Origin: Oceanobacter antarcticus
GTDB lineage: Bacteria > Pseudomonadota > Gammaproteobacteria > Pseudomonadales > Oceanobacteraceae
Length of the DNA stretch: 64,000 bases
Direction of reading: 5' to 3'
Assembly (NCBI RefSeq): GCF_044962685.1
Contig: NZ_JBBKTX010000008.1
Coordinates: 115,111-179,110, forward strand
Below the pieces are notes generated by a model. That model made no database searches. It worked only from the letters and a program-made list of their open reading frames with translations, and was not told the origin of the DNA. This document shows positions 43,383-52,623 of this stretch, piece after piece. Each line of letters starts with the position of its first letter. Within the stretch, counting starts at the first letter, position 1. A program made the position numbers and the translations under genes.

Positions 43383-45668
43383 TCAGCATCGGCCTGATGC
43401 CGGGCCGATGATACGACCGAAACCTTCCTTTTCCAGCGCCAGCTGCACCATCGCCGCAATCACATGGGCGCTCTCGATCTGCATCACCTGATCAAGCAGG
43501 CGTTGCGCCCACTCCAGATTGATGCCCCGGATTACCGATTTCACCTTCGGTAAATTGGTCGCGTTCATCGATAACATGTCATAACCCATCGCCATCAACA
43601 GCACACTGCCAAGCGGATTACCCGCCAGCTCCCCGCAGACACTGACCGGCTTACCCACTTCATGGGCAGCTTCTGCAATGATTTTGAGGGCCGACAGCAC
43701 CGCTGGATGAAACGCCTGATAGAGATCGGCAACCCGCGGGTTATTACGATCCACCGCCAGCAGATACTGGGTCAGATCATTACTGCCGACCGACAAGAAG
43801 TCGACTCGCAAGCCCAGATCACGAATCTGGAATACCGCCGAGGGCACTTCGATCATCACCCCCACTTGCGGCATATCGACATCGCAACCTTCTTCGATGA
43901 CTTCGGCGTGGGCACGATAGATCAAGTGCAATGCCTCATCGACTTCATGCACACTGCTGATCATCGGCAACATGATGCGCAGATTATTCAGACCCTCACT
44001 GGCTTTCAGCATCGCCCGCACCTGTACCAGAAAAATTTCCGGATGATCCAGTGTCACCCGGATACCCCGCCAGCCCAGAAAGGGGTTAGCTTCGTTGATC
44101 GGGAAATAGGTCAGCGACTTATCGCCGCCGATATCCAGTGTCCTCATAGTCACCGGTGCCGGTGCAAACATTTCCAGTTGTTGACGATAGATTTTCTGCT
44201 GTTCACTTTCACTGGGAAAACGATCCTGCATCATGAAAGGGACTTCGGTACGGTATAAACCCACACCTTCGGCACCGCGATCCAGGCTGCGCAAGGCATC
44301 GGTCAGCAAACCGGTGTTGACCCACAGCGGAATACGATGACCATCCAGAGTAATCGCCGGTTCGTCCCGCAGTACTTCCAGATCTTCCTGCAGCGCCAGC
44401 TCTTCTTCGTAAATTTCCTGATACTGCTCGCGGATCTCTTCATTGGGGTTGGAAATCAACACCCCCCGATAACCATCCACAATCAGATCCTTGCCATGTA
44501 ATTGGGCATAGGGTAAATCCACCACCCCCATCACGGTTGGAATACCCATCGCCCGAGCCAAAATCGCCACGTGCGAATTGGAGGAACCCTTCACCGACAC
44601 CAGCCCGCGCAGCTTGCTGGTAGGCACCTCTCCCAACATCGCCGGGGTCAACTCTTCACTGACCAGAATGCAGTCATCCGGAAATTCATCTTCTTCCGGC
44701 TCATCTTCGGAAACGCCCTGAAGATGAGCCAAAATCCGGGTGCCCAGATCAAGAATATCCGTCGCCCGCTCGCGCAGGTAGACATCTTCCATTAACTGGA
44801 AGTGGCCAACATACTGCATCACCACCTGTCGCAAGGCACCGGGAGCCCAATGACCTTCACGAATACGACCGGTGACTTCCGCACCCAGGGCGTTGTCGTC
44901 AAGCATATTGATATACACATCAAACAGCGCCATCTCTTCCGGGCGCAAATCGTTGCTAAGCTGGGCACCGAGCTGGCGGATTTCACCACGCGCGGCAATC
45001 AATGCCCGATCAAAATTTTCCAGTTCAAGCTCAATACTCTCGGCCATCTTGTCGACCACACTGATCAGATCGGCGGCCGGCGTAATCACATAACCCGTTC
45101 CCAACCCGACACCAGCAGCCCCTGGCGCACCATTGAAGCGGGTGCTCTTGCGCTCGGTGTTGGCAGGCGTCAATTCAAGAATATTACCCGTGGCTTCGGC
45201 ATGGGCAATCACCCCTGCCAGCTGCGCCGACATGGTGCCCAAAAAGGCCTCTTCCCCTTCATCAAACTGGCGGCTGTCACGCTGCTGTACCACCAGCACA
45301 CCCATCAGGCGCTTGTTGTGAATAATCGGCACACCAAGAAACGACAGGAACGGATCTTCTCCTGTCTCGGACAAAAAATGAAACTTGGGATGTGAAGGGG
45401 CATTATCAATATTAATAGGCTCGGCGCGTGCGCCGACCAATCCGACCAACCCCTGGGATGAAGAGAGACTGACCCGGCCAACGGCTTCCTGCTTCAGGCC
45501 TTCAGTGGCCATCAGCACATAGCGCTTGCTGTCCGCATCAAACAGGTAAACAGAGCATACCTCGGTTTCCATGGCCTCACGGATACGCACCACCACCACT
45601 CTTAAGGCATCATTAAGATCGCTGGCACTGCTGACCTCCTGGACGATTCGGCGAAGTATGTCGAGCAT
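43383..45668 (-). CDS. ptsP: Nitrogen-related PTS enzyme I (PtsP)
   Basis: Phosphoenolpyruvate-protein phosphotransferase that feeds phosphate to NPr and EIIA-Ntr, linking nitrogen and potassium status. 761 residues: N-terminal GAF domain (about 15-165) with GLVGLVGARAEPINIDNA, then enzyme I N domain with the phospho-histidine His366 in SSNSHVAILARAMGIPTVMG, and the PEP-binding C domain with LYRTEVPFM, RTLDIGGDKSLTYF and GSNDLTQYLLAVDRNNP. It starts 6 bp after rppH, the rppH-ptsP operon conserved in gammaproteobacteria. Confidence 0.96.
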   Translation of the reverse strand: MLDILRRIVQEVSSASDLNDALRVVVVRIREAMETEVCSVYLFDADSKRYVLMATEGLKQEAVGRVSLSSSQGLVGLVGARAEPINIDNAPSHPKFHFLSETGEDPFLSFLGVPIIHNKRLMGVLVVQQRDSRQFDEGEEAFLGTMSAQLAGVIAHAEATGNILELTPANTERKSTRFNGAPGAAGVGLGTGYVITPAADLISVVDKMAESIELELENFDRALIAARGEIRQLGAQLSNDLRPEEMALFDVYINMLDDNALGAEVTGRIREGHWAPGALRQVVMQYVGHFQLMEDVYLRERATDILDLGTRILAHLQGVSEDEPEEDEFPDDCILVSEELTPAMLGEVPTSKLRGLVSVKGSSNSHVAILARAMGIPTVMGVVDLPYAQLHGKDLIVDGYRGVLISNPNEEIREQYQEIYEEELALQEDLEVLRDEPAITLDGHRIPLWVNTGLLTDALRSLDRGAEGVGLYRTEVPFMMQDRFPSESEQQKIYRQQLEMFAPAPVTMRTLDIGGDKSLTYFPINEANPFLGWRGIRVTLDHPEIFLVQVRAMLKASEGLNNLRIMLPMISSVHEVDEALHLIYRAHAEVIEEGCDVDMPQVGVMIEVPSAVFQIRDLGLRVDFLSVGSNDLTQYLLAVDRNNPRVADLYQAFHPAVLSALKIIAEAAHEVGKPVSVCGELAGNPLGSVLLMAMGYDMLSMNATNLPKVKSVIRGINLEWAQRLLDQVMQIESAHVIAAMVQLALEKEGFGRIIGPASGRC

Positions 45669-45674
45669 AGGACC

Positions 45675-46169
45675 TCAACTGGTGCTTTTACGTTGCAAGC
45701 GAGCGATTTTCGGCGCCAGCTCAGTCATTGCGCGACGATAGACATCGCGCTTGAAAGCGACTACCTCCCCCAGCGGAAACCAGTAACTAACCCAGTCCCA
45801 ACCATCAAATTCCGGTTTGGGTGATGCGGCCACGTCGATTCGTGTTTCTTCCGTGGTCAACTTTAACAGATACCACTTTTGCTTTTGTCCGACACACACC
45901 GGCTGGCGGCCCTGACGGATCATGCGTTTTGGCAAGCGATAACGCAGCCAGCCACGGGTACAACCCAGAATCTGGACATCCTCGGCCGTCAGTCCCACTT
46001 CTTCGGTCAACTCCCGATAAAGCGCATGTTCCGGGGATTCACCCTGTTTGATACCGCCTTGTGGAAATTGCCAGGCATCCTGCCCTATGCGTCTGGCCCA
46101 GAGCACCTGGCCCAGGTCATTACACAGAATGATACCGACATTCGGGCGGTAACCCTGATCATCAATCAC
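45675..46169 (-). CDS. rppH: RNA pyrophosphohydrolase
   Basis: Nudix hydrolase that removes pyrophosphate from mRNA 5' ends and triggers decay. 164 residues starting MIDDQGYRPNVGIILCN, with the Nudix box GGIKQGESPEHALYRELTEE (residues 38-57) continuing into VGL, and AWQFPQGG. The start codon is GTG at 46167-46169. Heads the rppH-ptsP operon. Confidence 0.96.
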   Translation of the reverse strand: MIDDQGYRPNVGIILCNDLGQVLWARRIGQDAWQFPQGGIKQGESPEHALYRELTEEVGLTAEDVQILGCTRGWLRYRLPKRMIRQGRQPVCVGQKQKWYLLKLTTEETRIDVAASPKPEFDGWDWVSYWFPLGEVVAFKRDVYRRAMTELAPKIARLQRKSTS

Positions 46170-46564
46170 AATGCCATCCGAGAATTATTACAGAGTTGCA
46201 AAACTTGCCCATTTCAACGCAAAGGTCAAGCGGCATGCACCGACTCGCTGGTATTGATTGTCATTCTTTATCCTCACCTGAACCATGAGAAGTTGGCAAG
46301 CGGCAGAACAAGACGGGGGGATCAGAGCCGCCAACCCAATGACCGATTGTTTGAAGCGAATGATCCACAAGCGCTTTCAAACCGCAGGTCAATGCCCAAA
46401 TGACCAAGAAAGCACGATGATGCGTTGTATCCTGGCATTCCTGGGTCATTTTTCATGCCGTCATCGCCACGCCGCTAGACTTTCAATAACCTGTAAAAAT
46501 GTGACCTGTGCCGTCCATTCATAATAGAATGCGGCTCTTTCTGCAATTCATCCGGGAGGATCGC
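46170..46564. other. 395-bp gap between rppH and the HAD gene
   Basis: No convincing gene. It must hold the divergent promoters. One imperfect inverted repeat stands out: GTTTGAAGCG (46349-46358) against CGCTTTCAAAC (46372-46382), with one bulged base. A CATAAT at 46520-46525 could be a -10 element for the HAD gene. Short ORFs here have no protein-like features. Confidence 0.4.
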
Positions 46565-47224
46565 TTGGCTCTGGCAATTTTCGACCTCGACCACACCCTG
46601 TTATCCGACGACAGCGACCACGCATGGGGCCAATATCTGGCTGATCGCGGCCTGGTTGACCCAGCGGAGCACAAATATCGCAACGACCAGTTCTATGCGC
46701 AGTACCAGGCCGGCACCCTGAATATTCACGACTACCTGCGCTTCGCCTTGCAGCCGTTGCTGGATCACCCTCTTGAGCAGATGCTGGCCGAGCGCCAGCG
46801 TTTTCTCGAAGAGCGTATTGAACCACTGATCAGCCAGAAAAGCCGTGATTTGATCCAGAACCATCGGAATCAGGAAGACCAGTTACTGATTATTACCGCA
46901 ACCAACGGCTTTATCACCTACCCAATTGCCGAGCGACTGGGCATCGACAATATCATTGCGCCGCACCCGGAAGTCATCAACGGCCAGTACACCGGCGCTA
47001 TCGTGGGCATTCCCAGCTTTCAGAATGGCAAGGTGACGCGACTCAACGCCTGGCTGAATGAACGCCAACAAACCATGGAAGGCGCATGGTTCTACAGCGA
47101 CTCCCACAACGACCTGCCATTATTGCGGCTGGTTGACCGGCCTGTCGCTGTTGACCCGGACGCCATCCTGGCAGCAGAAGCCAACCAGCACGGTTGGCCG
47201 GTGATTTCATTACGTGATAATTGA
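46565..47224 (+). CDS. HAD-family phosphatase (SerB-like, subfamily IB)
   Basis: 219 residues. Catalytic motif I FDLDHTLLSDDSDHAWGQYL with nucleophile Asp7 and Asp9, motif II around LLIITATNGF, and motif III/IV FYSDSHNDLPLL. The start is a TTG at 46565, supported by GGGAGGA five bases upstream and by the family N-terminus; an upstream ATG at 46508 would place 19 unconserved residues ahead of it. Likely small-molecule phosphatase; substrate unknown. A homologue adjoins rppH in pseudomonads. Confidence 0.9.
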   Translation: MALAIFDLDHTLLSDDSDHAWGQYLADRGLVDPAEHKYRNDQFYAQYQAGTLNIHDYLRFALQPLLDHPLEQMLAERQRFLEERIEPLISQKSRDLIQNHRNQEDQLLIITATNGFITYPIAERLGIDNIIAPHPEVINGQYTGAIVGIPSFQNGKVTRLNAWLNERQQTMEGAWFYSDSHNDLPLLRLVDRPVAVDPDAILAAEANQHGWPVISLRDN

Positions 47225-47261
47225 CAGCACGACGCTCCCCTGTACGACCAAGAGACACCGA

Positions 47262-48509
47262 ATGAAACACGTCGTTATCTGGCTGTATAGCCTACTGCTG
47301 CTCTGTATTGCCGGTTGTGATCAAGCACCGGCACCAGCCCAACCATTACCGGCTGCGGTCGATTTCACCGGCGATCCGGCGACGCATCCTGAAAAGATCA
47401 ACGACCACCTGATCCACTCGGCCCTTGACAGCCATATCCAGGCTTGTGCCAGCGCAGAGGCCCTGCAAAATGCCATTACCACCCTGCTCGACCATCCCAA
47501 CCCGTTCACACTGGCAGCCAGCCGCGATGCCTGGCGCGACAGCTATAGCGCTTTTTTGCGTGCTCGCCTGTATGGCTTCCTGCCGGTCACCGACCCCGTT
47601 GAATGGCAACGTCAGGGACTCAGCTATCACCAGACGCTGAGCCTGATTGACAGCTGGCCGATTGAAGGTGGCTACATCGACTATCTGCCAGGCTATCCCT
47701 TTACCGGTATCGTTAACGATCTGACTCTGCCACTGAGCAGCGACACACTACAACAGCAGCATGGTTTCGCCGATCCGGCATCGGTCAGCCTGGGGTTTCA
47801 TGTTATTGAATTTTTGCTTTGGGGCAGTGACGGACAGCGCAGTGCCAGCGACTACCTGCAGACTGAAACCATAACAGCAGTAGCGGGCAGTAGCAGCAAC
47901 AAGAATACCGCTACTCATGCCGACAACACCGCTGATAACCACCTCAACAAAGACACCCCGCCTGGCGTCATCAACCAGGATCGCCGTCGCCAATATCTGC
48001 AACGGGTCACCGCACAACTGCTTGACCACCTGCGCCGCTTGCAACGTCGCTGGGAGCGAGAGACTGGCTATTACGCTCGACTGGTTGCCAGCAGCACACC
48101 GGCAGCCGCATTACAGGCTGGCATGAGCGCCAGTGCGCGATTGATCAGAACCGAATTGCTGGAAAAACGCCTGCCGGGAAACAGCAGTGAATTCAGCGCC
48201 ACCAGCCAGCAGGACAGCCTCGCCTTACTGCAAGGCATGCAACTCTGGCTACTGGGCAGTGAATCCCACCCCGGTGCGCTGGTGCCGTTATTAAGTACCA
48301 CGCAACCGGATTTGCTGAGGCAATGGCAAACCACGCTGGCACAGGCGTTGAACCAAGCGCCAGCACCAGAGAGCAATACCACGGCGGAGCAGCAACACAC
48401 GCCATCGGCCACCGCAGCCATCACACTGACGGCCAGCGTCCAGCAGCTGGATACCTTGCTGCAACAAACCGCCAGCGTGTTACGCCTGACATTGCCCGAT
48501 ACGCACTAA
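47262..48509 (+). CDS. Imelysin-family lipoprotein (M75-like)
   Basis: 415 residues. Lipoprotein signal with lipobox IAGC (Cys19) followed by Asp20, which in enterobacteria retains lipoproteins in the inner membrane. The imelysin motif HxxE is present as FHVIEFLLWG (His180, Glu183), with GYIDYLPG and RRQYLQRVTAQLL typical of the family. Imelysins are iron-regulated proteins that may bind iron. A Thr/Asn-rich insertion (about residues 200-230, SSNKNTATHADNTADNH) is unusual. The ATG at 47262 is chosen over an earlier one lacking the signal peptide. Confidence 0.88.
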   Translation: MKHVVIWLYSLLLLCIAGCDQAPAPAQPLPAAVDFTGDPATHPEKINDHLIHSALDSHIQACASAEALQNAITTLLDHPNPFTLAASRDAWRDSYSAFLRARLYGFLPVTDPVEWQRQGLSYHQTLSLIDSWPIEGGYIDYLPGYPFTGIVNDLTLPLSSDTLQQQHGFADPASVSLGFHVIEFLLWGSDGQRSASDYLQTETITAVAGSSSNKNTATHADNTADNHLNKDTPPGVINQDRRRQYLQRVTAQLLDHLRRLQRRWERETGYYARLVASSTPAAALQAGMSASARLIRTELLEKRLPGNSSEFSATSQQDSLALLQGMQLWLLGSESHPGALVPLLSTTQPDLLRQWQTTLAQALNQAPAPESNTTAEQQHTPSATAAITLTASVQQLDTLLQQTASVLRLTLPDTH

Positions 48510-48555
48510 ACCCTTCCGAAACGCCCCATAAAATGGTGCAACGACAGGGATACGC

Positions 48556-48590
48556 GCAACGGCAACGGACGGCAACGGCCACGGACGGAG
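48556..48590. repeat. Short imperfect tandem repeat (CGGCAACGGA-like units)
   Basis: Units CAACGG, CAACGGACGG, CAACGGCCACGG and ACGG follow each other in the 108-bp gap between two convergent genes. Probably simple slippage sequence; no function suggested. Confidence 0.4.
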
Positions 48591-48617
48591 CCGGGCCCTA
48601 CGTGGTGGTTGTCGAAG

Positions 48618-49823
48618 TTAACGCGTTGGTAACACGCGGGCAAACACGGCTTTGAGGTAACGGGTTTCCGGGATCGCCGGAATCACTGGGTGGTCAGCCC
48701 CCTGGCTGCCGACATGCTGAATCAACACGTCTCGATCCAGTTCCCGCCCCAAGGTGCGGATGATCCCTGGCAAACGGGTTTCTCCCAGATGCATGGAACA
48801 GGAGCCAGCGACCAGCAAGCCATCCCGATTCAGCAACCGCATGGCCAGTTGATTCAAGCGGTGATACGCCTGTTCACCGGCTTTAATGTCTTTACGACGG
48901 GGAATCAGTGCCGGAGGATCAACCACCACCACATCAAAACGCTCGCCGCTGTCCTTGAGCTGACGCAGGGCTTCGAAAGCGTCACCCTCCCAGCAGGTCA
49001 TACGATCAGCAACGCCGTTTAATTCTGCATTCTGGGCGACCCAGTCAAGCGCCTTGGCAGACGAATCCACGCAATGCACTTCAGCAGCACCATGCCGTGC
49101 GGCCTGCACTCCCCAGCCACCGATATAGCTGAAGACATCCAGCACCCGTTTGCCAGTAACCAGACGATTCAGCACCGCACGATTCTCGCGATGATCGTAG
49201 AACCAGCCGGTTTTCTGACCGTCAATCACAGGGGCCATAAAACGGGTGCCATTTTCGACCAGAGGTGCGCAATTATCTTCCAGCTCGCCGTAGACCACTT
49301 CAACGTATTCCGGCAAGCCCTCAACCGCACGCAACTTGCCGTCATTTTTCAACACCACGGCGTCCGGTTTGATGACCTTTATAATCGCGTCGACAATTTC
49401 CTGACGCAAGGTTTCCATCAATACACTGGAGATCTGTACCACCACGACGCCGCCAAAGCGGTCAACCACCAGACCCGGCAGGCCGTCGCTGTCGCCATAG
49501 ACCCAGCGATAACAGCCCTCCGGATACCAGAGCTCACGACTGCTCAATGCCACCTTGAGGCGATGCACAATCAGAGAGCTGTCCAGAAACTGCTTACTGT
49601 CGCGACTGATCAGTCGTGCACAAATCAGCTGATCCGGGCTGATCACCGCACTGCCCAGCGCTTTGCCATTGGCCATTTCAATCACCACCTGGCTACCTGC
49701 TTGCAGCCCCTGCAGCGGTGTTTTTTTGATGTCCACCTCGTTGCTGTAAACCCATAAATGGCCGGACTTAAGACGGCGCTCGGCCTGTGGATTCAATCGC
49801 AGACAGGAAACAGCTTCAGACAT
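48618..49823 (-). CDS. RlmI/RlmK-type rRNA cytosine methyltransferase
   Basis: 401 residues. N-terminal PUA domain (RLKSGHLWVYSNEVD, LQAGSQVVIEMANGKALGSAVIS), a central EEHEE-like segment, and a Rossmann SAM-binding domain with VLDVFSYIGGWGVQAARHGA, the acidic VHCVDSS and catalytic-region VVVDPPALIPRRKD. This matches RlmI, which makes m5C1962 of 23S rRNA in E. coli. The ATG at 49823 has GAGG upstream. I leave the symbol empty because RlmI-like paralogues exist. Confidence 0.88.
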   Translation of the reverse strand: MSEAVSCLRLNPQAERRLKSGHLWVYSNEVDIKKTPLQGLQAGSQVVIEMANGKALGSAVISPDQLICARLISRDSKQFLDSSLIVHRLKVALSSRELWYPEGCYRWVYGDSDGLPGLVVDRFGGVVVVQISSVLMETLRQEIVDAIIKVIKPDAVVLKNDGKLRAVEGLPEYVEVVYGELEDNCAPLVENGTRFMAPVIDGQKTGWFYDHRENRAVLNRLVTGKRVLDVFSYIGGWGVQAARHGAAEVHCVDSSAKALDWVAQNAELNGVADRMTCWEGDAFEALRQLKDSGERFDVVVVDPPALIPRRKDIKAGEQAYHRLNQLAMRLLNRDGLLVAGSCSMHLGETRLPGIIRTLGRELDRDVLIQHVGSQGADHPVIPAIPETRYLKAVFARVLPTR

Positions 49824-49967
49824 GGAGACCTCAATAGGGCGGAGCAAAAAGAACCGGGCATTATATCGGTTCGGGGCACTGGCAGCGAACCATTCCTGCA
49901 CTCTTCATGCATTGCTGCACCGCCAGTGATACAAGCGACCACCAAACCCGCTTTCACTACAACCCCA

Positions 49968-51227
49968 TCACAGCCCCATCGCCTGCATCATCGCGTGCTG
50001 CTTGACCGGTAACAGCCGGTCAAATTGCGTCATACCGCTATTTCTCAGCAACCGGATCAGTGGAGTATCGGCGGCAAACAGGCGCTTGAAGCCTTCCATG
50101 GCAGCCATGGTCGCCAGATTATCAAGCTGCCGCCGGCGTTGATAACGGGCCAGAACCTGATCGTGCCCTGGAGAGATACCTCGCGCCACCGCCGCCAGAA
50201 TTTCTTCAGCCAACACCTCCACGTCCTTGAAACCGAGATTAACCCCCTGACCGGCCAGCGGATGAATGGTGTGAGCGGCATCCCCTGCCAATACCACACC
50301 ATCCTGCCAGTAACGTCGGGCATGGCGCTGGCGTAAAGGAATCGCGGCGCGTGGTGAACAGGCGGTGATCGCACCCAGACGCTGTTCAAATGCCGCTGAC
50401 AATGCGGTACAAAAATCCGCATTGTCCAGCGCCATCAAAGTATTGGCTTCGGTGTCGCTGGTCGACCAGACAATCGAGGCCAGCCGGGGATTGGTAGGCA
50501 TGGGTAATAATGCCAATGGTCCCTGCGGTCGAAAACGTTGCCAGGCCGTCGCCGCCATTGGCCGCTCAGTGGATACAGTCGCCACCAGCGCCTGATGCTG
50601 GTAATCCCATTCACTGGTCGGTAGCCCAACCCATTGCCGCACACGGGAGTGGGCACCATCGGCACCCACCACCAGGCTGGCCAGCAAGGTGTCTCCCTGC
50701 CCGCCGCTGTCCTGCCCGCTGCCTCGCTCCAGCACCACCGGCGTCAGGCCATCGGCCCGGCGGCTATCGAGGTAACGCACTGGCTGCGTTATCAATGTCA
50801 CCGCCGGACAGGCAGCCAGTCGCTGCCGCAATCCGGCCAGGGTTTCGCGATTTTCAATAATATGACCGAGGCAGGGCACATGTAGATCGGCGGCATCAAA
50901 ATTGACCTCTCCGGTGCCTTCCGCATCCCACACCGTCATGTGGGTGTAAGGCTGACGTCGTGCTGGCCGTATCCATTGCCAGGCGCCGATTGCCGTCAGC
51001 AAGTGCTGACTGCGCGCCGTCAGGGCACTGACCCGGAGATCAAAGCTGTCCAGCCCGTTGGCGGCCAAATCCGGCAACGCTGGCAGTAATTCTGGTGGCA
51101 AGTCAGGCGGTGTCGCCAAAGCGGGATCGACCAGTGCGACCGTCAGCGCCGGGTTACCACTCGCCAGCGCCGCCGCCAGCGACTGACCCACCAGTCCGGC
51201 ACCAATAATTACAATGTCATAGCGCAT
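49968..51227 (-). CDS. FAD-dependent ubiquinone hydroxylase, UbiI/VisC type
   Basis: 419 residues. FAD-binding GAGLVGQSLAAALAS at the N-terminus, VVGADGAHSRVRQWVGLP in the middle and GDAAHTIHPLAGQGVNLGFKDVE near residue 295. These define the UbiH/UbiF/UbiI/VisC flavin monooxygenases of ubiquinone biosynthesis. As the second gene after ubiH it corresponds to UbiI/VisC, but position specificity cannot be read off. The start overlaps the ubiH stop by 11 bp. Confidence 0.88.
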   Translation of the reverse strand: MRYDIVIIGAGLVGQSLAAALASGNPALTVALVDPALATPPDLPPELLPALPDLAANGLDSFDLRVSALTARSQHLLTAIGAWQWIRPARRQPYTHMTVWDAEGTGEVNFDAADLHVPCLGHIIENRETLAGLRQRLAACPAVTLITQPVRYLDSRRADGLTPVVLERGSGQDSGGQGDTLLASLVVGADGAHSRVRQWVGLPTSEWDYQHQALVATVSTERPMAATAWQRFRPQGPLALLPMPTNPRLASIVWSTSDTEANTLMALDNADFCTALSAAFEQRLGAITACSPRAAIPLRQRHARRYWQDGVVLAGDAAHTIHPLAGQGVNLGFKDVEVLAEEILAAVARGISPGHDQVLARYQRRRQLDNLATMAAMEGFKRLFAADTPLIRLLRNSGMTQFDRLLPVKQHAMMQAMGL

Positions 51228-52509
51228 CGGCAGACTCCAACCGGGAAAAGGATTGAGCCGAAATTGGCGCAGACGCAAAACGGGGTGCTGGCTGGCCAAG
51301 CCCCATGGCATGCAGTGCCAGCAGGCGGCGCGGTGTGGTCAGGCTGGCCAAGGCCATCAGCCCCGCACCACGTCCCAGCGCCGTCAACTTGCCGGGGTGG
51401 GCAAACAAGCGCGGCAAGAGATCACTGGCAATAATCGTATTGCCCTGATCACGCTGCTGCTGCTGGGCGTAATCCAGTAATACGGCCAGATCCCCTAACG
51501 GTCGCTTCATTGCCCAGCTTTCCAGCAGTCGTGCGGCCAGGGCAGCGGTATCTCTCAGCGCCAGATTAAAGCCCTGCCCTGCTACCGGGTGCAGACTGTG
51601 AGCGGCATTACCCAGCAACACCAATCCACGCCGTACCTGTTCGCAACTGCACACCAGTGCCAGCGGGTAACTGAAGCGCTCGCCAATACGTTTTATACGA
51701 CCACAGCGGTAGCCAATCTGTTGCTGCAACTGCTCAGCAAACAGCGGATCGGGCAAGGCCAGAATGCGTTCACAATCGTCGGGAGGCAGCGTCCAGACCA
51801 CGGCAAAGTGGCGCTGCTGCAAAGGTAAAAACGCCACCGGGCCATGATCACTGAAACGTTCGTAAGCCCAGTGCAAATGCTCACGATCCATCTCGACCTG
51901 AGTCACCAATGCGACACTGTCATACTCTTCACGCTGCTGCCGGATACCCAACTGCTGCGCCAGACCAGAACGACCACCATCGGCCAGCACCAGCAAAGCC
52001 GTCGTAATGCTCTCGCCACCAGCCAGCGTCAGCTGACTGCCACCAGAGATCATATCAACCCGCTGGACGTCGGTGTCTGACAACAAGGTTACATTCGGGT
52101 AAGCGCCCAGCCCTTGTAGCAGGGCTCGTCCCAGTACGGCGTTTTCAACGATATAGCCCAGCGCTTCGGTGCCCTGCTCACTGGCGTGCAAATGGGTTTG
52201 CCCGAAACGGCCGCGATCAGATACCTGAATATGTTGAATCGCACAGGCTCGATCGATCAGCGCCTCCCAGCAACCCATTCGCCGCAGCAACTGACGCGAA
52301 CCCCAGGCCAGCGCCGTGGCACGGCCATCAAAACTGGGGGGGCGTTCCAGTACATCCTCAGTCCAATGGATCTGCTGGCGATCGATCAGGGCGATACGCA
52401 TGCCAGTTTGCAAAGCAGGCTGTAGCAGGTGCACCAGACTGGCGCCGGTCATTCCGGCTCCGAGAATCACCAGATCAAAGGCGGTGGAAGATGAGACAGA
52501 GTTGGTCAT
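51217..52509 (-). CDS. ubiH: 2-polyprenyl-6-methoxyphenol hydroxylase UbiH
   Basis: 430 residues. FAD motif ILGAGMTGASLVHLL, DRxGxxG-like middle region VLADGGRSGLAQQLGI and LLGNAAHSLHPVAGQGFNLALRD near residue 300. Sits between pepP and the UbiI-like gene, the standard ygfB-pepP-ubiH-ubiI order in gammaproteobacteria, which supports UbiH over its paralogues. Confidence 0.9.
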   Translation of the reverse strand: MTNSVSSSTAFDLVILGAGMTGASLVHLLQPALQTGMRIALIDRQQIHWTEDVLERPPSFDGRATALAWGSRQLLRRMGCWEALIDRACAIQHIQVSDRGRFGQTHLHASEQGTEALGYIVENAVLGRALLQGLGAYPNVTLLSDTDVQRVDMISGGSQLTLAGGESITTALLVLADGGRSGLAQQLGIRQQREEYDSVALVTQVEMDREHLHWAYERFSDHGPVAFLPLQQRHFAVVWTLPPDDCERILALPDPLFAEQLQQQIGYRCGRIKRIGERFSYPLALVCSCEQVRRGLVLLGNAAHSLHPVAGQGFNLALRDTAALAARLLESWAMKRPLGDLAVLLDYAQQQQRDQGNTIIASDLLPRLFAHPGKLTALGRGAGLMALASLTTPRRLLALHAMGLGQPAPRFASAPISAQSFSRLESADAL

Positions 52510-52623
52510 GAATATGGCTCGCTATTCGGCAGGCAGTACTCTGACGGGCAGCCCGCACCAGGGTCAATAGCCCTCCACGATCCGCCACCCACCAGCGTCA
52601 GGAAAATACATCGGGCATTGCCC

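Noticed and set aside
46188..46524. Three 60-79 residue ORFs in the rppH-HAD gap
   Set aside because: No ribosome binding sites, no protein-like composition and they overlap each other on both strands.
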